A stretch of 64,000 bases of DNA from Saliterribacillus persicus (GTDB lineage Bacteria; Bacillota; Bacilli; Bacillales; Amphibacillaceae), in the NCBI RefSeq assembly GCF_003337485.1, contig NZ_QPJJ01000005.1:167872-231871 (forward strand). The letters are read 5' to 3'. Shown here piece by piece: positions 9,985 through 18,075 of the stretch; positions within the stretch are counted from its first letter, which is position 1; each line of letters opens with the position of its first letter. The notes under the pieces are model-generated. The model was not told the DNA's origin. It did no database searches and saw nothing but the letters and a program-made list of their open reading frames with translations. Both the position numbers and the translations under genes were made by a program.

Positions 9985-11772
9985 CTAGACAAGTTTAAAT
10001 TTTGTTATTTCTGTTTTTAAGTTTTCTGCGAGTGCTGCTAATTCTTTTGCAGAGGACGACACATCTTCCATTGACCCGTTAACTTCTTCAGCAGATGCAG
10101 CAGTTTCTTCTACTGCTGCAGCAGATTCTTCAGATACAGAAGCAATTTCATCGATAGACCGAGACATTTCTTCACTACTATTGGTAATTCCATCAAGCTC
10201 TGAAACGATACTTTTCATTTGAACAACCATGCTTCCAATAGAGGTATTAATGGATTCAAATGAATTTCCTGTTTCCTCAATTTGTTTAGAACCAATTTCT
10301 ACTGCATTGTATCCTGACTCTAATGTAGAAGTAACCACTTTTGTTTCAGTTTGAATTCCTTCTACGATTCCTGTGATATCAGAAATAGATAATGTAACTT
10401 GCTCTGCTAATTTTCTTACTTCATCGGCAACCACTGCAAACCCTTTGCCTTCTTCTCCAGCTCTGGCTGCTTCAATAGCCGCATTTAAAGCCAATAAATT
10501 AGTCTGACCTGCAATATCTTTAATAACCGAGACAATCCCATTTATTTCTTGTGACTTTTCATCTAAACCATTTACTTTAACCATAGCTTCTTTTACATTT
10601 TTATTGATTAATTCCATTTGGTTTATAGAAGTGTGCATTTTTTCTCGACCATTTTCACTCATATTTTGAACTGACATAGCATTTCCTGCAACATCGCCCA
10701 CATTTGTAGAAGCACTAGATACGTTATTATTAAAATTTTCCATGAAAGCAGATAAGTCAGAAGCGCTATTTGCTTGTGATTCAGTTCCAGTGGAGAGTTC
10801 CTCCATTGTAGCTGCAATTTGTTCACTACCTTCTTTAACAGAGTCAGCAGAATTTGATAATGTATCACTTTGAAGTGTGACTTTACCAGACGCAGTCATT
10901 ACTTGATTGATCATTTTGTACAATCGATCTTTCATATTATTAACTGCATATGCAACCTCTCTAAATTCATCTTCACTTTTCGTTGTAATGTTCTCCCCGC
11001 TTAAATCACCTTCCGCAATTCGATTCATTTCAAAATGAATTTGACGTAAATTATACAACATGACGCGAACAAATAAGTAAACGATCACTAATCCAACAAT
11101 GATGGAAATAGCACCAGCTATTAAGGTAGATTGTAAAATTTCATTTCGTAACATCGTTGCTAGTTTAGCCATTTCAAAATCCATGCCAACAACACCAATT
11201 ACCTCATTTGATTCATTTACTAGTCTCTTAGCGAGGGTAATGATCGGCATTCCACTTGCAGTGTCTATATAAGGGCTTGTCCAGATAACTCCATCTTCAT
11301 TTATTGCTTTTTCATACCACTCTGTTTCTGTTGGGTCATAATTAGATAAATCTACTTCTTCAGCTGGGATATTATCTAAATATAAAGCCCCTTCTGAGGT
11401 GCCCATATAAAGATTTATTAAAAAATCATGTGCTTCTTTTTCTGTTTCAAAAAACTCCTGATAATAAAAAGTAAGTATTGGATCGTTAGCATTCGGCATA
11501 TTCGCAGCTTCATGATTTTCAACATTTATATTTGAAAGCGTTTGATATTGTAATTCTTCATTTTGGGATAAGGAAGTAAGGATGGATTCGTACTCGAGGA
11601 AGATAGCTTCAAATTCTGATGAAATAGCTTCTAATTCATGTTTGGGTATAATTGCCTTTTCTAGAATTTCAGTTTTCTGATACGTCAGATAACTAATTGT
11701 TACTAATGGCACAATTAATAGTATGACCATTATTAATGGTAACTTAAATTTTATTTGTTTTATTTTTTTCAT
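9985..11772 (-). CDS. Methyl-accepting chemotaxis protein with extracellular dCache domain
   Basis: 595-residue transmembrane chemoreceptor. TM1 is at about 11-28; the extracellular region of about 35-205 has dCache features ([28 protein letters not shown]); TM2 is at about 215-237, then HAMP and the signalling domain. The CheA/CheW-contact hairpin is intact ([27 protein letters not shown]). The EWYEKA and SPYID motifs resemble dCache domains that bind amino acids or other small metabolites, but the ligand is not predictable. AAAGGGAG stands before the ATG. Its leader shares a 22/24-nt match with the leader of the GH43 gene at 22.5 kb. Confidence 0.9.
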   Translation of the reverse strand: MKKIKQIKFKLPLIMVILLIVPLVTISYLTYQKTEILEKAIIPKHELEAISSEFEAIFLEYESILTSLSQNEELQYQTLSNINVENHEAANMPNANDPILTFYYQEFFETEKEAHDFLINLYMGTSEGALYLDNIPAEEVDLSNYDPTETEWYEKAINEDGVIWTSPYIDTASGMPIITLAKRLVNESNEVIGVVGMDFEMAKLATMLRNEILQSTLIAGAISIIVGLVIVYLFVRVMLYNLRQIHFEMNRIAEGDLSGENITTKSEDEFREVAYAVNNMKDRLYKMINQVMTASGKVTLQSDTLSNSADSVKEGSEQIAATMEELSTGTESQANSASDLSAFMENFNNNVSSASTNVGDVAGNAMSVQNMSENGREKMHTSINQMELINKNVKEAMVKVNGLDEKSQEINGIVSVIKDIAGQTNLLALNAAIEAARAGEEGKGFAVVADEVRKLAEQVTLSISDITGIVEGIQTETKVVTSTLESGYNAVEIGSKQIEETGNSFESINTSIGSMVVQMKSIVSELDGITNSSEEMSRSIDEIASVSEESAAAVEETAASAEEVNGSMEDVSSSAKELAALAENLKTEITKFKLV

Positions 11773-11802
11773 AGATGAAACTCCCTTTAATTAGAATGAT
11801 AG

Positions 11803-11826
11803 TAGCATTTTTGTCCTAAGCAAAAA
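11803..11826 (-). promoter_or_regulatory. 24-nt leader motif shared with the GH43 gene (copy A)
   Basis: On the minus strand TTTTTGCTTAGGACA is followed by AAAATGCTA, 30 bp upstream of the chemoreceptor ATG. The same element with only two substitutions is found at 22525-22548, 27 bp upstream of the GH43 ATG. Same orientation and nearly the same distance to the start codon suggest a promoter or regulator-binding site. I do not recognise the factor. Confidence 0.5.
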
Positions 11827-12007
11827 TGACCAATATCTTATTTTACCATAATTAAGGGGAATAAATAGTCATCCATTAGATTAAAATAAAAGATCATACT
11901 TGGGGTAGAAATTCCTAACTTTTATTTACATATAATACGTTTTCATACTTTAAGTAACGAATAGTACATAATACTAATTACCTATTTGTGATGTTGTTCA
12001 TTTACAA

Positions 12008-12625
12008 CTACTTCCTTGCGACAACAATACCTAATGGGTAATGGTCATCCTTAGCATGATCAGCCGGTTCTATAAGAGCGCCTTTTTGATAATAAAAAGT
12101 CCTATCCTTATATTCATGAAACATGCTTGTAAATTCCTCTACCTTTAATTGATGAACGTGAAAGGGTTGCCCACTTTTAATCCCTCTCCCTTTTCCAAAA
12201 GGCGTAGAAAGGATAAGAATACCACCCGTCTTTAAAAGATTAAAAATATTTTGAAGAAATAGATCTTCTTCTTCAATGTGTTCTATTGTTTCGAAACTCA
12301 AAATAACATCAAACTTCCCTAGCTTACTTGATAACTTTTCGTCTAATACGTTTTCTTGTAAAAATGATGATAAGGGATGATAGTAATTACTTTTAGCATA
12401 TGTAATTGCATCTTTATCTATATCTACTCCAATAATTTCATCGATTTCTTTCTTGCATTTTTTAGCAATAATATGCGTTCCATATCCTGACCCACATGCA
12501 AAATCGAGTACTTTTCCCTTCATGTAAGGAGCCGCAAAATGATATCTTGCTATGTGTTCAATTAATGATTCATTAGTAATTTTCATTTTTTCTGGAATAA
12601 TACGCTCACCAGTATCTTCTAACAT
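12008..12625 (-). CDS. Class I SAM-dependent methyltransferase
   Basis: 205 residues with Rossmann-fold methyltransferase motifs: motif I VLDFACGSGYGT (about 39-50), the acidic SAM-ribose contact GVDID (about 68), and DVILSFETIEHIEEE (about 106-120), the post-II/III region of the Methyltransf_11 type. No membrane segment or signal peptide. The substrate is not evident and the neighbours (chemoreceptor and UspA) give no help. It is separated from the UspA gene by a terminator, so it is transcribed alone. Confidence 0.82.
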   Translation of the reverse strand: MLEDTGERIIPEKMKITNESLIEHIARYHFAAPYMKGKVLDFACGSGYGTHIIAKKCKKEIDEIIGVDIDKDAITYAKSNYYHPLSSFLQENVLDEKLSSKLGKFDVILSFETIEHIEEEDLFLQNIFNLLKTGGILILSTPFGKGRGIKSGQPFHVHQLKVEEFTSMFHEYKDRTFYYQKGALIEPADHAKDDHYPLGIVVARK

Positions 12626-12683
12626 TCGTATACACCGCTTTACTACAAATTTAACTACATCATAACATATATTCTAACGAAAA

Positions 12684-12713
12684 AGAGCCAGTACAATTTC
12701 TGTACTAGACTCT
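12684..12713 (-). terminator. Terminator of the sulP-usp operon
   Basis: AGAGTCTAGTACAG and TGTACTGGCTCT form an imperfect stem of about 12 bp around a 6-nt loop, followed by TTTTTCG on the minus strand, just after the UspA stop. Confidence 0.8.
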
Positions 12714-12725
12714 TCTACTTTTACT

Positions 12726-13142
12726 CTATTTAACTATTAATACCGGACATTTTACTCGTTTAGCAATTTTATGACTAACACTACCCAAAATCATTGTTTG
12801 GACTTTATTTAATCCACGACTCCCAACGATAATACAATCAAAATGCTGATCATTTGCATATTCTACGATTGTTGGACCAGGTTCACCATGTAAAAAGTGG
12901 CTTTGGTAAGAAACCTCTGCTTTCTCTAACAGTTCAACAATTGGTATTATTTTTGCTTCACGTTCTTTCTTCACTTGATACTTGTCTAATTTGTGTAAAA
13001 CATCAGCTTTAGATGTTCGACTGTCAACTACGTAAACAACATCAACGGTGCCATCTGACATTTTAGCAAAGTTAACTGCGTGCTCTGCAGATCTTATTGA
13101 GTGCTCTGATCCATCTGTAGCTAATAATATTTTTTTATACAT
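12726..13142 (-). CDS. Universal stress protein, ATP-binding UspA type
   Basis: 138 residues, the usual length of a single-domain UspA protein. It begins YKKILLATDGSEHS, with the Asp that contacts adenine, and carries the ATP-phosphate motif G-2X-G-9X-GS in GSRGLNKVQTMILGSVS near the C-terminus. It therefore belongs to the nucleotide-binding MJ0577-like branch. It lies 17 bp downstream of the SulP gene and shares its terminator, so a regulatory link between this protein and the transporter is likely but inferred. Confidence 0.9.
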   Translation of the reverse strand: MYKKILLATDGSEHSIRSAEHAVNFAKMSDGTVDVVYVVDSRTSKADVLHKLDKYQVKKEREAKIIPIVELLEKAEVSYQSHFLHGEPGPTIVEYANDQHFDCIIVGSRGLNKVQTMILGSVSHKIAKRVKCPVLIVK

Positions 13143-13159
13143 ATTACACCTCTTTTTTC

Positions 13160-14620
13160 TTAATGGCCGGAAGCTCTAGAAAGGCCACCGATACGTTTTT
13201 TCAAGTGCTTACTTTCTTCATTTAATCCAACATACTTAACTTCAATGTTATTTTGTTCAAATTTCATTTCTATTTTGTCAAAAGCACCAATGGCTGAATC
13301 GTCCCACAAATGTGCATAAGTTAAATCAATTTCAACCTCTTTAATTGTATCATTATAATCAAATTTATTCACCAAGTCATTTACACTTGCAAAGAAAATT
13401 TGTCCATTAACTTTGTATATTTTTTTATTTCCTTCATCGCTTAATATTTGCGTTACCTCTACCTTAGAAATTTTAGCAGCAAAGAACATTGCACTTAATA
13501 CAACCCCTGCTAAAACCCCTTGTGATAAATCATGAGTAATTACAACAGTTGCAACCGTTACAACCATAACAACTGCGTCAGTTCTTGGAAGACGATGAAG
13601 ATTCCTTACTGAAGACCAGTCAAATGTACTTATAGATACCATGATCATTACCCCAGCTAGAGCGGCCATAGGGATTTGAACAACTACTCCCCCAAGTACA
13701 ATGATTAAAAACATTAAGAATACACCTGCAACTAATGAGGATAATCTTCCACTTCCTCCCGATTTAACGTTAATTACAGATTGTCCAATCATGGCACAAC
13801 TAGCCATACCACCGAAGAAGCCAGTCACAACATTTGCGATACCTTGTCCACGACTTTCTTTGTTTTTGTCACTCTCTGTGTCTGTCATATCATCCACAAT
13901 ATTTGCAGTTAATAAAGACTCTAATAAACCAACAATAGCTAATGCTAAAGCATAAGGGAAAATTATTTGTAACGTTTCAAATGTTAATGGGATATCAGGT
14001 AGTAAGAACACTGGTAATTGTTGTGTCAAACTCCCTAAATCTCCTACTGTTCTCACTCCAAAGCCTGCATAAACTGAAATGGCTGTTACAACTATAATTG
14101 CCACTAGAGTTGATGGTACTACTTTTGTAATTTTAGGCAAAATGTATATAATTGCTAAAGTTAATGCTACTAAACCATACATTACCCATCCTTCTCCAAC
14201 AAAATGTTGCAATTGAGAAGTGAAAATTAAGATTGCTAAGGCATTTACAAATCCAACCATCACTGAACGAGGAACAAACTTCATGATCCTAGCCAATTTA
14301 AAAATCCCAAATAAAATTTGTAAAATTCCAGTTAATATTGTAGCTGCCAATAAATACTGTAAACCATGTTCTGCTACTAATGTTACCATCAATAAAGCCA
14401 TTGCACCTGTTGCAGCAGAAATCATACCGGGACGTCCTCCTGCAAATGCAATAACTACCGCCATTGTAAATGATGCATAAAGTCCGACCATGGGATCAAG
14501 TCCAGCAATTATTGAGAAAGCAATCGCTTCTGGTATCAAAGCAAGCGCAACTACAATACCCGCTAAAACATCTCCCCTAACATTTCCAAACCATTCTTGC
14601 TTAATATTTTGTATGTTCAT
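13160..14620 (-). CDS. SulP-family anion transporter with STAS domain
   Basis: 486 residues from the ATG at 14620, chosen because GAGGTG stands four bases before it and an ATG at 14632 overlaps that Shine-Dalgarno. About a dozen hydrophobic segments cover residues 15-385; [20 protein letters not shown] is the SulP signature. A C-terminal STAS domain (about 390-480) contains [16 protein letters not shown], with the conserved Asp-Ser pair. SulP proteins import sulfate, bicarbonate or dicarboxylates by Na+ or H+ symport; no carbonic anhydrase or sulfate gene is adjacent, so the anion is open. First gene of a two-gene unit with UspA. Confidence 0.9.
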   Translation of the reverse strand: MNIQNIKQEWFGNVRGDVLAGIVVALALIPEAIAFSIIAGLDPMVGLYASFTMAVVIAFAGGRPGMISAATGAMALLMVTLVAEHGLQYLLAATILTGILQILFGIFKLARIMKFVPRSVMVGFVNALAILIFTSQLQHFVGEGWVMYGLVALTLAIIYILPKITKVVPSTLVAIIVVTAISVYAGFGVRTVGDLGSLTQQLPVFLLPDIPLTFETLQIIFPYALALAIVGLLESLLTANIVDDMTDTESDKNKESRGQGIANVVTGFFGGMASCAMIGQSVINVKSGGSGRLSSLVAGVFLMFLIIVLGGVVVQIPMAALAGVMIMVSISTFDWSSVRNLHRLPRTDAVVMVVTVATVVITHDLSQGVLAGVVLSAMFFAAKISKVEVTQILSDEGNKKIYKVNGQIFFASVNDLVNKFDYNDTIKEVEIDLTYAHLWDDSAIGAFDKIEMKFEQNNIEVKYVGLNEESKHLKKRIGGLSRASGH

Positions 14621-14646
14621 GAAGCACCTCATTTAGTTTTATTTTC

Positions 14647-14667
14647 GCTTTTGACCGCATCAAAAGC
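14647..14667 (-). promoter_or_regulatory. Leader hairpin or operator upstream of the SulP gene
   Basis: GCTTTTGA-N5-TCAAAAGC is an 8-bp perfect inverted repeat about 27 bp upstream of the SulP start, just before its ribosome binding site. It could be a repressor site or a small 5'-leader hairpin. Confidence 0.3.
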
Positions 14668-15066
14668 AATTCCCGTTATGAACAGATAGCATCATACCAT
14701 AATTCACAAAATTGACAAAACCTCATGAAAACGCAGTCATTCTTAAAATGCTCAAAAATGCAAGCAAATACCTTTATTTAATACTTAATATACCGAAAGA
14801 TAAAAATAATATTATAAAGAAGATTCAAGCGAATACTTTGAAGTGTAATAATCAACTAATTAAAAGCACTAGCGCTAGGGTGAAAATAAAAAAACATCCA
14901 CAGAAGCCAATGAAATAATGGATTTACGTTTAACTAAAGAAATAATGTTGCTTTATCATAGTACGCTTTCAGAAAGTATTTCTAGCTTTAGCTCCTGGGT
15001 ATTGTTAGCTTCTGCAGCTTACTTTATCCACAAGGAAATTTTTATAATTCTCTTGATTAAAATAAA
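14668..15066. other. Intergenic stretch, no supported gene
   Basis: About 400 bp of AT-rich sequence between the divergent SulP promoter side and the MFS terminator. Two short plus-strand frames (14712-14918 and 14918-15109) have no ribosome binding site and biased low-complexity translations, and the second runs into a terminator. I see no other structure. Confidence 0.6.
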
Positions 15067-15096
15067 AAACATCCATCTTGAATATGATGAATGTTT
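15067..15096 (-). terminator. Terminator of the MFS transporter gene
   Basis: AAACATTCATC and GATGGATGTTT form an 11-bp stem with one mismatch, followed by TTTTATTTT on the minus strand, 30 bp after the MFS stop. Confidence 0.78.
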
Positions 15097-15125
15097 TAAT
15101 TTTTATTAACTTTTCTCTAACACTT

Positions 15126-16403
15126 TTAAGTTGTTATATCACTTTTATTAGGTTTTTTAGCGATAATCGCTGCGATAATTCCGATAACCGGAAAAATAGC
15201 TGTCATTAAGAGTACTGGTGTATAACTATGAAATATATCAAAACCCACACCAAAAGGTAGTGGTCCTAAGGAAGAGCCTATTACTCCCATTGTTACACCG
15301 AACCCATTGATACTACCAATATACTTCCTTCCAAAGTAGTTGGGCCAAATAACATTGAGGCCAATTCGTTCCAAGCCACCGGCAATGCCCCAGACAATGC
15401 CAAATAATATTGCTAATGCAAATGTTTTGGTAATTAATAATAAAAATAAGAGTCCAAATTCCAGTATAAAAATAGCTAATAAAACGTAATTCGCTTGAAC
15501 TTTATCTGTAATATAACCAGATATTAAAGACATGGGTATACCAGCGATGGCCATTAAACTAAGCACCATAGCAGAAACACCTAGAGAAAGTCCATTCGAG
15601 TTGAAAATAGACGTAATATGAAATGTTATGCCTGTATTAACCATTGCTGGGATTCCAACACAAATTAAGATAGCCCAGAATGCTCTTGTTTTCATTGCTT
15701 CTTTTAATGTCCAATCCTCTTCCGCTTCCGGAATAGTAGGTGTTAAATTTGAAATAAAATTAGCATCCCCACTTTTTGGTTCTAATCCATCTGGTTTTAA
15801 GCCGATTAATTCCGGTCTATTTTTCACTCCAAAAAAGGCAAGTGGCACAAAAACAACTAATAACGTGACACCCCAAAATCGCCAAGCGGTTTGCCAATCA
15901 AAATTCTGAATAATCCAAGCGTTGATAATAGGAAATAACATTGCGCTTGCAAAACCAAATAACGTTTTTAGACTGAATGCTCTTCCTCTTTTTTTCACAA
16001 ACCACTGGGCAACCAAGGTATTAGGGATTAAAGACATACTTCCTTGACCTAATAATCTTACAAGAAAAAAACCAATAGCAAGCATCCAAATATTTGTAAC
16101 CATACTATTAAAGAATAAAGCAAAACTAAAAAGCGTGCCTATAGTAACCATCATTGCTCTCTGACCAAAACGATCAATCATTCGCCCAACAAAGATCATC
16201 AATAATCCAGCTGCTAAAGTTGCCCCTGAATATACTCCAGATACTTGTGAGCGCGTCCATCCAAAATCATTAATGTATTGGTCAATAAACTGAGAATTTG
16301 AATAAGTTTGTCCGGGACCAGAGAAGAAAACTCCAAACCCAGCTATCACTAATATTACCCACCCATAATAAAAGTTTTCAAAGATCTTTAATTTATGTAG
16401 CAT
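15126..16403 (-). CDS. MFS transporter resembling the oxalate/formate and monocarboxylate (OFA/MCT) groups
   Basis: 425 residues from the ATG at 16403. The longer open frame upstream adds a Cys-rich non-hydrophobic stretch without a ribosome binding site, whereas GGATGG precedes this ATG. Twelve hydrophobic segments are apparent, with the MFS loop GRMIDRFGQR between TM2 and TM3. The N-terminus FYYGWVILVIAGFGVFFSGPGQ is characteristic of monocarboxylate and OFA-like carriers. Substrate unknown. A drastically shortened paralogue with the same leader and same two termini lies at 48561-48797. Confidence 0.82.
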   Translation of the reverse strand: MLHKLKIFENFYYGWVILVIAGFGVFFSGPGQTYSNSQFIDQYINDFGWTRSQVSGVYSGATLAAGLLMIFVGRMIDRFGQRAMMVTIGTLFSFALFFNSMVTNIWMLAIGFFLVRLLGQGSMSLIPNTLVAQWFVKKRGRAFSLKTLFGFASAMLFPIINAWIIQNFDWQTAWRFWGVTLLVVFVPLAFFGVKNRPELIGLKPDGLEPKSGDANFISNLTPTIPEAEEDWTLKEAMKTRAFWAILICVGIPAMVNTGITFHITSIFNSNGLSLGVSAMVLSLMAIAGIPMSLISGYITDKVQANYVLLAIFILEFGLLFLLLITKTFALAILFGIVWGIAGGLERIGLNVIWPNYFGRKYIGSINGFGVTMGVIGSSLGPLPFGVGFDIFHSYTPVLLMTAIFPVIGIIAAIIAKKPNKSDITT

Positions 16404-16556
16404 TTTGCACCATCCATTTTTATTTATATTGAAATTAATTGCAGGAAATAAGGGGCAAATAACGGAGGAAGATGCGGTTAAACATTTATAATAATATACC
16501 ATCTAAACGAAAAGGTGCAATTTTTTTGTTTTCAAATCTAATACTGTTTTCCAAAT

Positions 16557-17420
16557 TTAATTTAATGGATAATTTAAAAGGCTCTTCCAAGTTTCAAATC
16601 CAACTATCCCATCTGATTTTAACCCTTGATTTCTCTGAAAGGAATAAACTGCTTGCTCTGTTATTAAACCAAAAATACCATCTCTCTTAATGTTTAATTT
16701 CCTTTGTATAAACTTAACTAATTTCCCCTTACTTCCCTTTTGAATGAAGTGCCCGCTATATTTAATAGAAGGTTCTTGTATTTTTTGATGTGTATTTCTA
16801 CCAATTATTCCATCAATTTTTAAGCCTTCATTACTTTGAAATAATTTTATCGCTTCTTCTGTTTCTTTGCCAAAATGGCCATCTGCACCGTAAACAGGTA
16901 AAGCGTAGTGTAAAAGGAGTAATGCTTTTTGGCATTCCTTCACGTTATTCCCTTTAGACCCTCTTTTTAAAATAGCATTTGTAAAGGTCTTAAAATATAT
17001 TAATGGATCAACAGTAGTGTCTCTCCGGTTCTGCCGAAAGCCAAAGGGGGCTGCTTCATCTGGAATTCTTCTAACTTCTAAATGCAAATGGGAGCCTGTG
17101 ACATTACCGGTAGCACCTTGATACCCAATCTTTTCCCCTTTCTTTACCTTTGCTCCTTTAATAAGGCATATTTCATCAAGATGTCCATATAAAATCAGTT
17201 TATTTTTATCGTCTTTTACCACTACACACAAACCATAACCACCTAGCCCAGTTCCTTTAATTCCGTTACCTGCAAATAACACGCTCCCATCTGTAAATGA
17301 CTCGATGGGAGAGCGATGTACTTTTACAAGATCGACCCCAGCATGAAATATCTTCTGTTTTTTAATTGGATGAATTCTATCACCATATTTACTTGTAATT
17401 TTATACGCTTTAAATGACAT
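16557..17420 (-). CDS. M23 metallo-endopeptidase with two peptidoglycan-binding repeats (phage-lysin-like)
   Basis: 287 residues without a signal peptide. The N-terminal M23/LytM domain (about 1-140) has the zinc ligands in HAGVD and SHLHLEV. Two PG_binding_1 modules follow (about 145-210 and 215-287), each with the YGADGHFG or RDGIFG type turn and a FQ..QGL helix. M23 enzymes cut peptide cross-bridges in peptidoglycan. Lack of a signal peptide and the holin gene just upstream (18 bp) suggest phage-type release. GGAGG precedes the ATG. No other phage genes are nearby. Confidence 0.87.
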   Translation of the reverse strand: MSFKAYKITSKYGDRIHPIKKQKIFHAGVDLVKVHRSPIESFTDGSVLFAGNGIKGTGLGGYGLCVVVKDDKNKLILYGHLDEICLIKGAKVKKGEKIGYQGATGNVTGSHLHLEVRRIPDEAAPFGFRQNRRDTTVDPLIYFKTFTNAILKRGSKGNNVKECQKALLLLHYALPVYGADGHFGKETEEAIKLFQSNEGLKIDGIIGRNTHQKIQEPSIKYSGHFIQKGSKGKLVKFIQRKLNIKRDGIFGLITEQAVYSFQRNQGLKSDGIVGFETWKSLLNYPLN

Positions 17421-17438
17421 TTTGTTTCCTCCATTAGA

Positions 17439-17693
17439 TTAATTTCTGTTAATAGTTTGTTTCATTAATTGATGACTAAAAACTGCAATACCTGCAATAA
17501 TTACCCCATCTATTATGGCATTGATGGTGAACCCAAAATAAAGACCCGATAAACCAATGCTGATTCCTAGAAGTATCCAAATTATCATCCAATCCTGAAT
17601 AAATGGTGTGCGTTTTAAAGCCATACCAAATATCCATAATACCGGGACAATAAAAAGATAATCTTCATTTAAAAAAGGATATAAATCAATCAT
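17439..17693 (-). CDS. Small holin-like membrane protein (Hol44 / Phage_holin_5_2 type)
   Basis: 84 residues from the ATG at 17693, which has GGAGGTG seven bases upstream; an ATG ten codons earlier would place that Shine-Dalgarno inside the gene. Three hydrophobic segments (about 9-24, 33-55, 58-75) and the end GVIIAGIAVFSHQLMKQT match the Hol44 family of holins as I remember it. Holins form membrane lesions that let lysins reach the wall. It precedes the M23/PG-binding gene, making a complete holin-endolysin pair. Confidence 0.75.
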   Translation of the reverse strand: MIDLYPFLNEDYLFIVPVLWIFGMALKRTPFIQDWMIIWILLGISIGLSGLYFGFTINAIIDGVIIAGIAVFSHQLMKQTINRN

Positions 17694-18040
17694 GATTTCA
17701 CCTCCAAACTTTTTAAAATTCACTCTTACTTAATAATCATAAAAAAAAGAAAAAATGTGTTTATTTTCATACAATTAATTGTTAGATACCTGTGTTAGAA
17801 TTAAAAGTTCAATTTAGGTTTTCTTAAATTTAATAAAGATTGTTCAAGAACAAAATTACAAATAATCATTTAAAGCTAAGAACATATTTATTTGTTTTTG
17901 AAATTACAAATTTAACAATCATTTTTTTCAATACCTTTAAGATTCTTAAAAAAATCTCAATATTATTTAAATAGAAGCATGAATGGATGATTATTAGGGT
18001 AAAAGAAATTATCTAGGAAGATACATACTAAATGGTAGAA
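17694..18040. other. Intergenic region between the holin gene and the BCCT gene
   Basis: About 350 bp of very AT-rich DNA with divergent promoters expected on both sides. I found no open reading frame with a ribosome binding site and no confident -35/-10 pair. It holds the 5' leader of the BCCT transporter. Confidence 0.5.
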
Positions 18041-18075
18041 GGGAGGATTTACGCGAAATATGCGTAAAACTTATG
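18041..18075 (+). promoter_or_regulatory. Hairpin separating the Shine-Dalgarno from the BCCT start codon, with a 6-codon overlapping upstream ORF
   Basis: GGGAGGA (18041-18047) is 25 bp from the BCCT ATG (18073), too far for normal initiation. Between them sits TTTACGC-GAAATAT-GCGTAAA (18048-18068), a perfect 7-bp stem. Looping it out leaves ACTT, a normal spacing of about five bases. An ATG at 18060 in the loop opens MRKTYV, whose TAA overlaps the BCCT start. Either feature could tune translation. Confidence 0.55.

Noticed and set aside
14712..15109. Two short plus-strand frames of 68 and 63 codons
   Set aside because: No ribosome binding site, Lys/Asn- or Ser/Leu-biased composition, and the second crosses a terminator.
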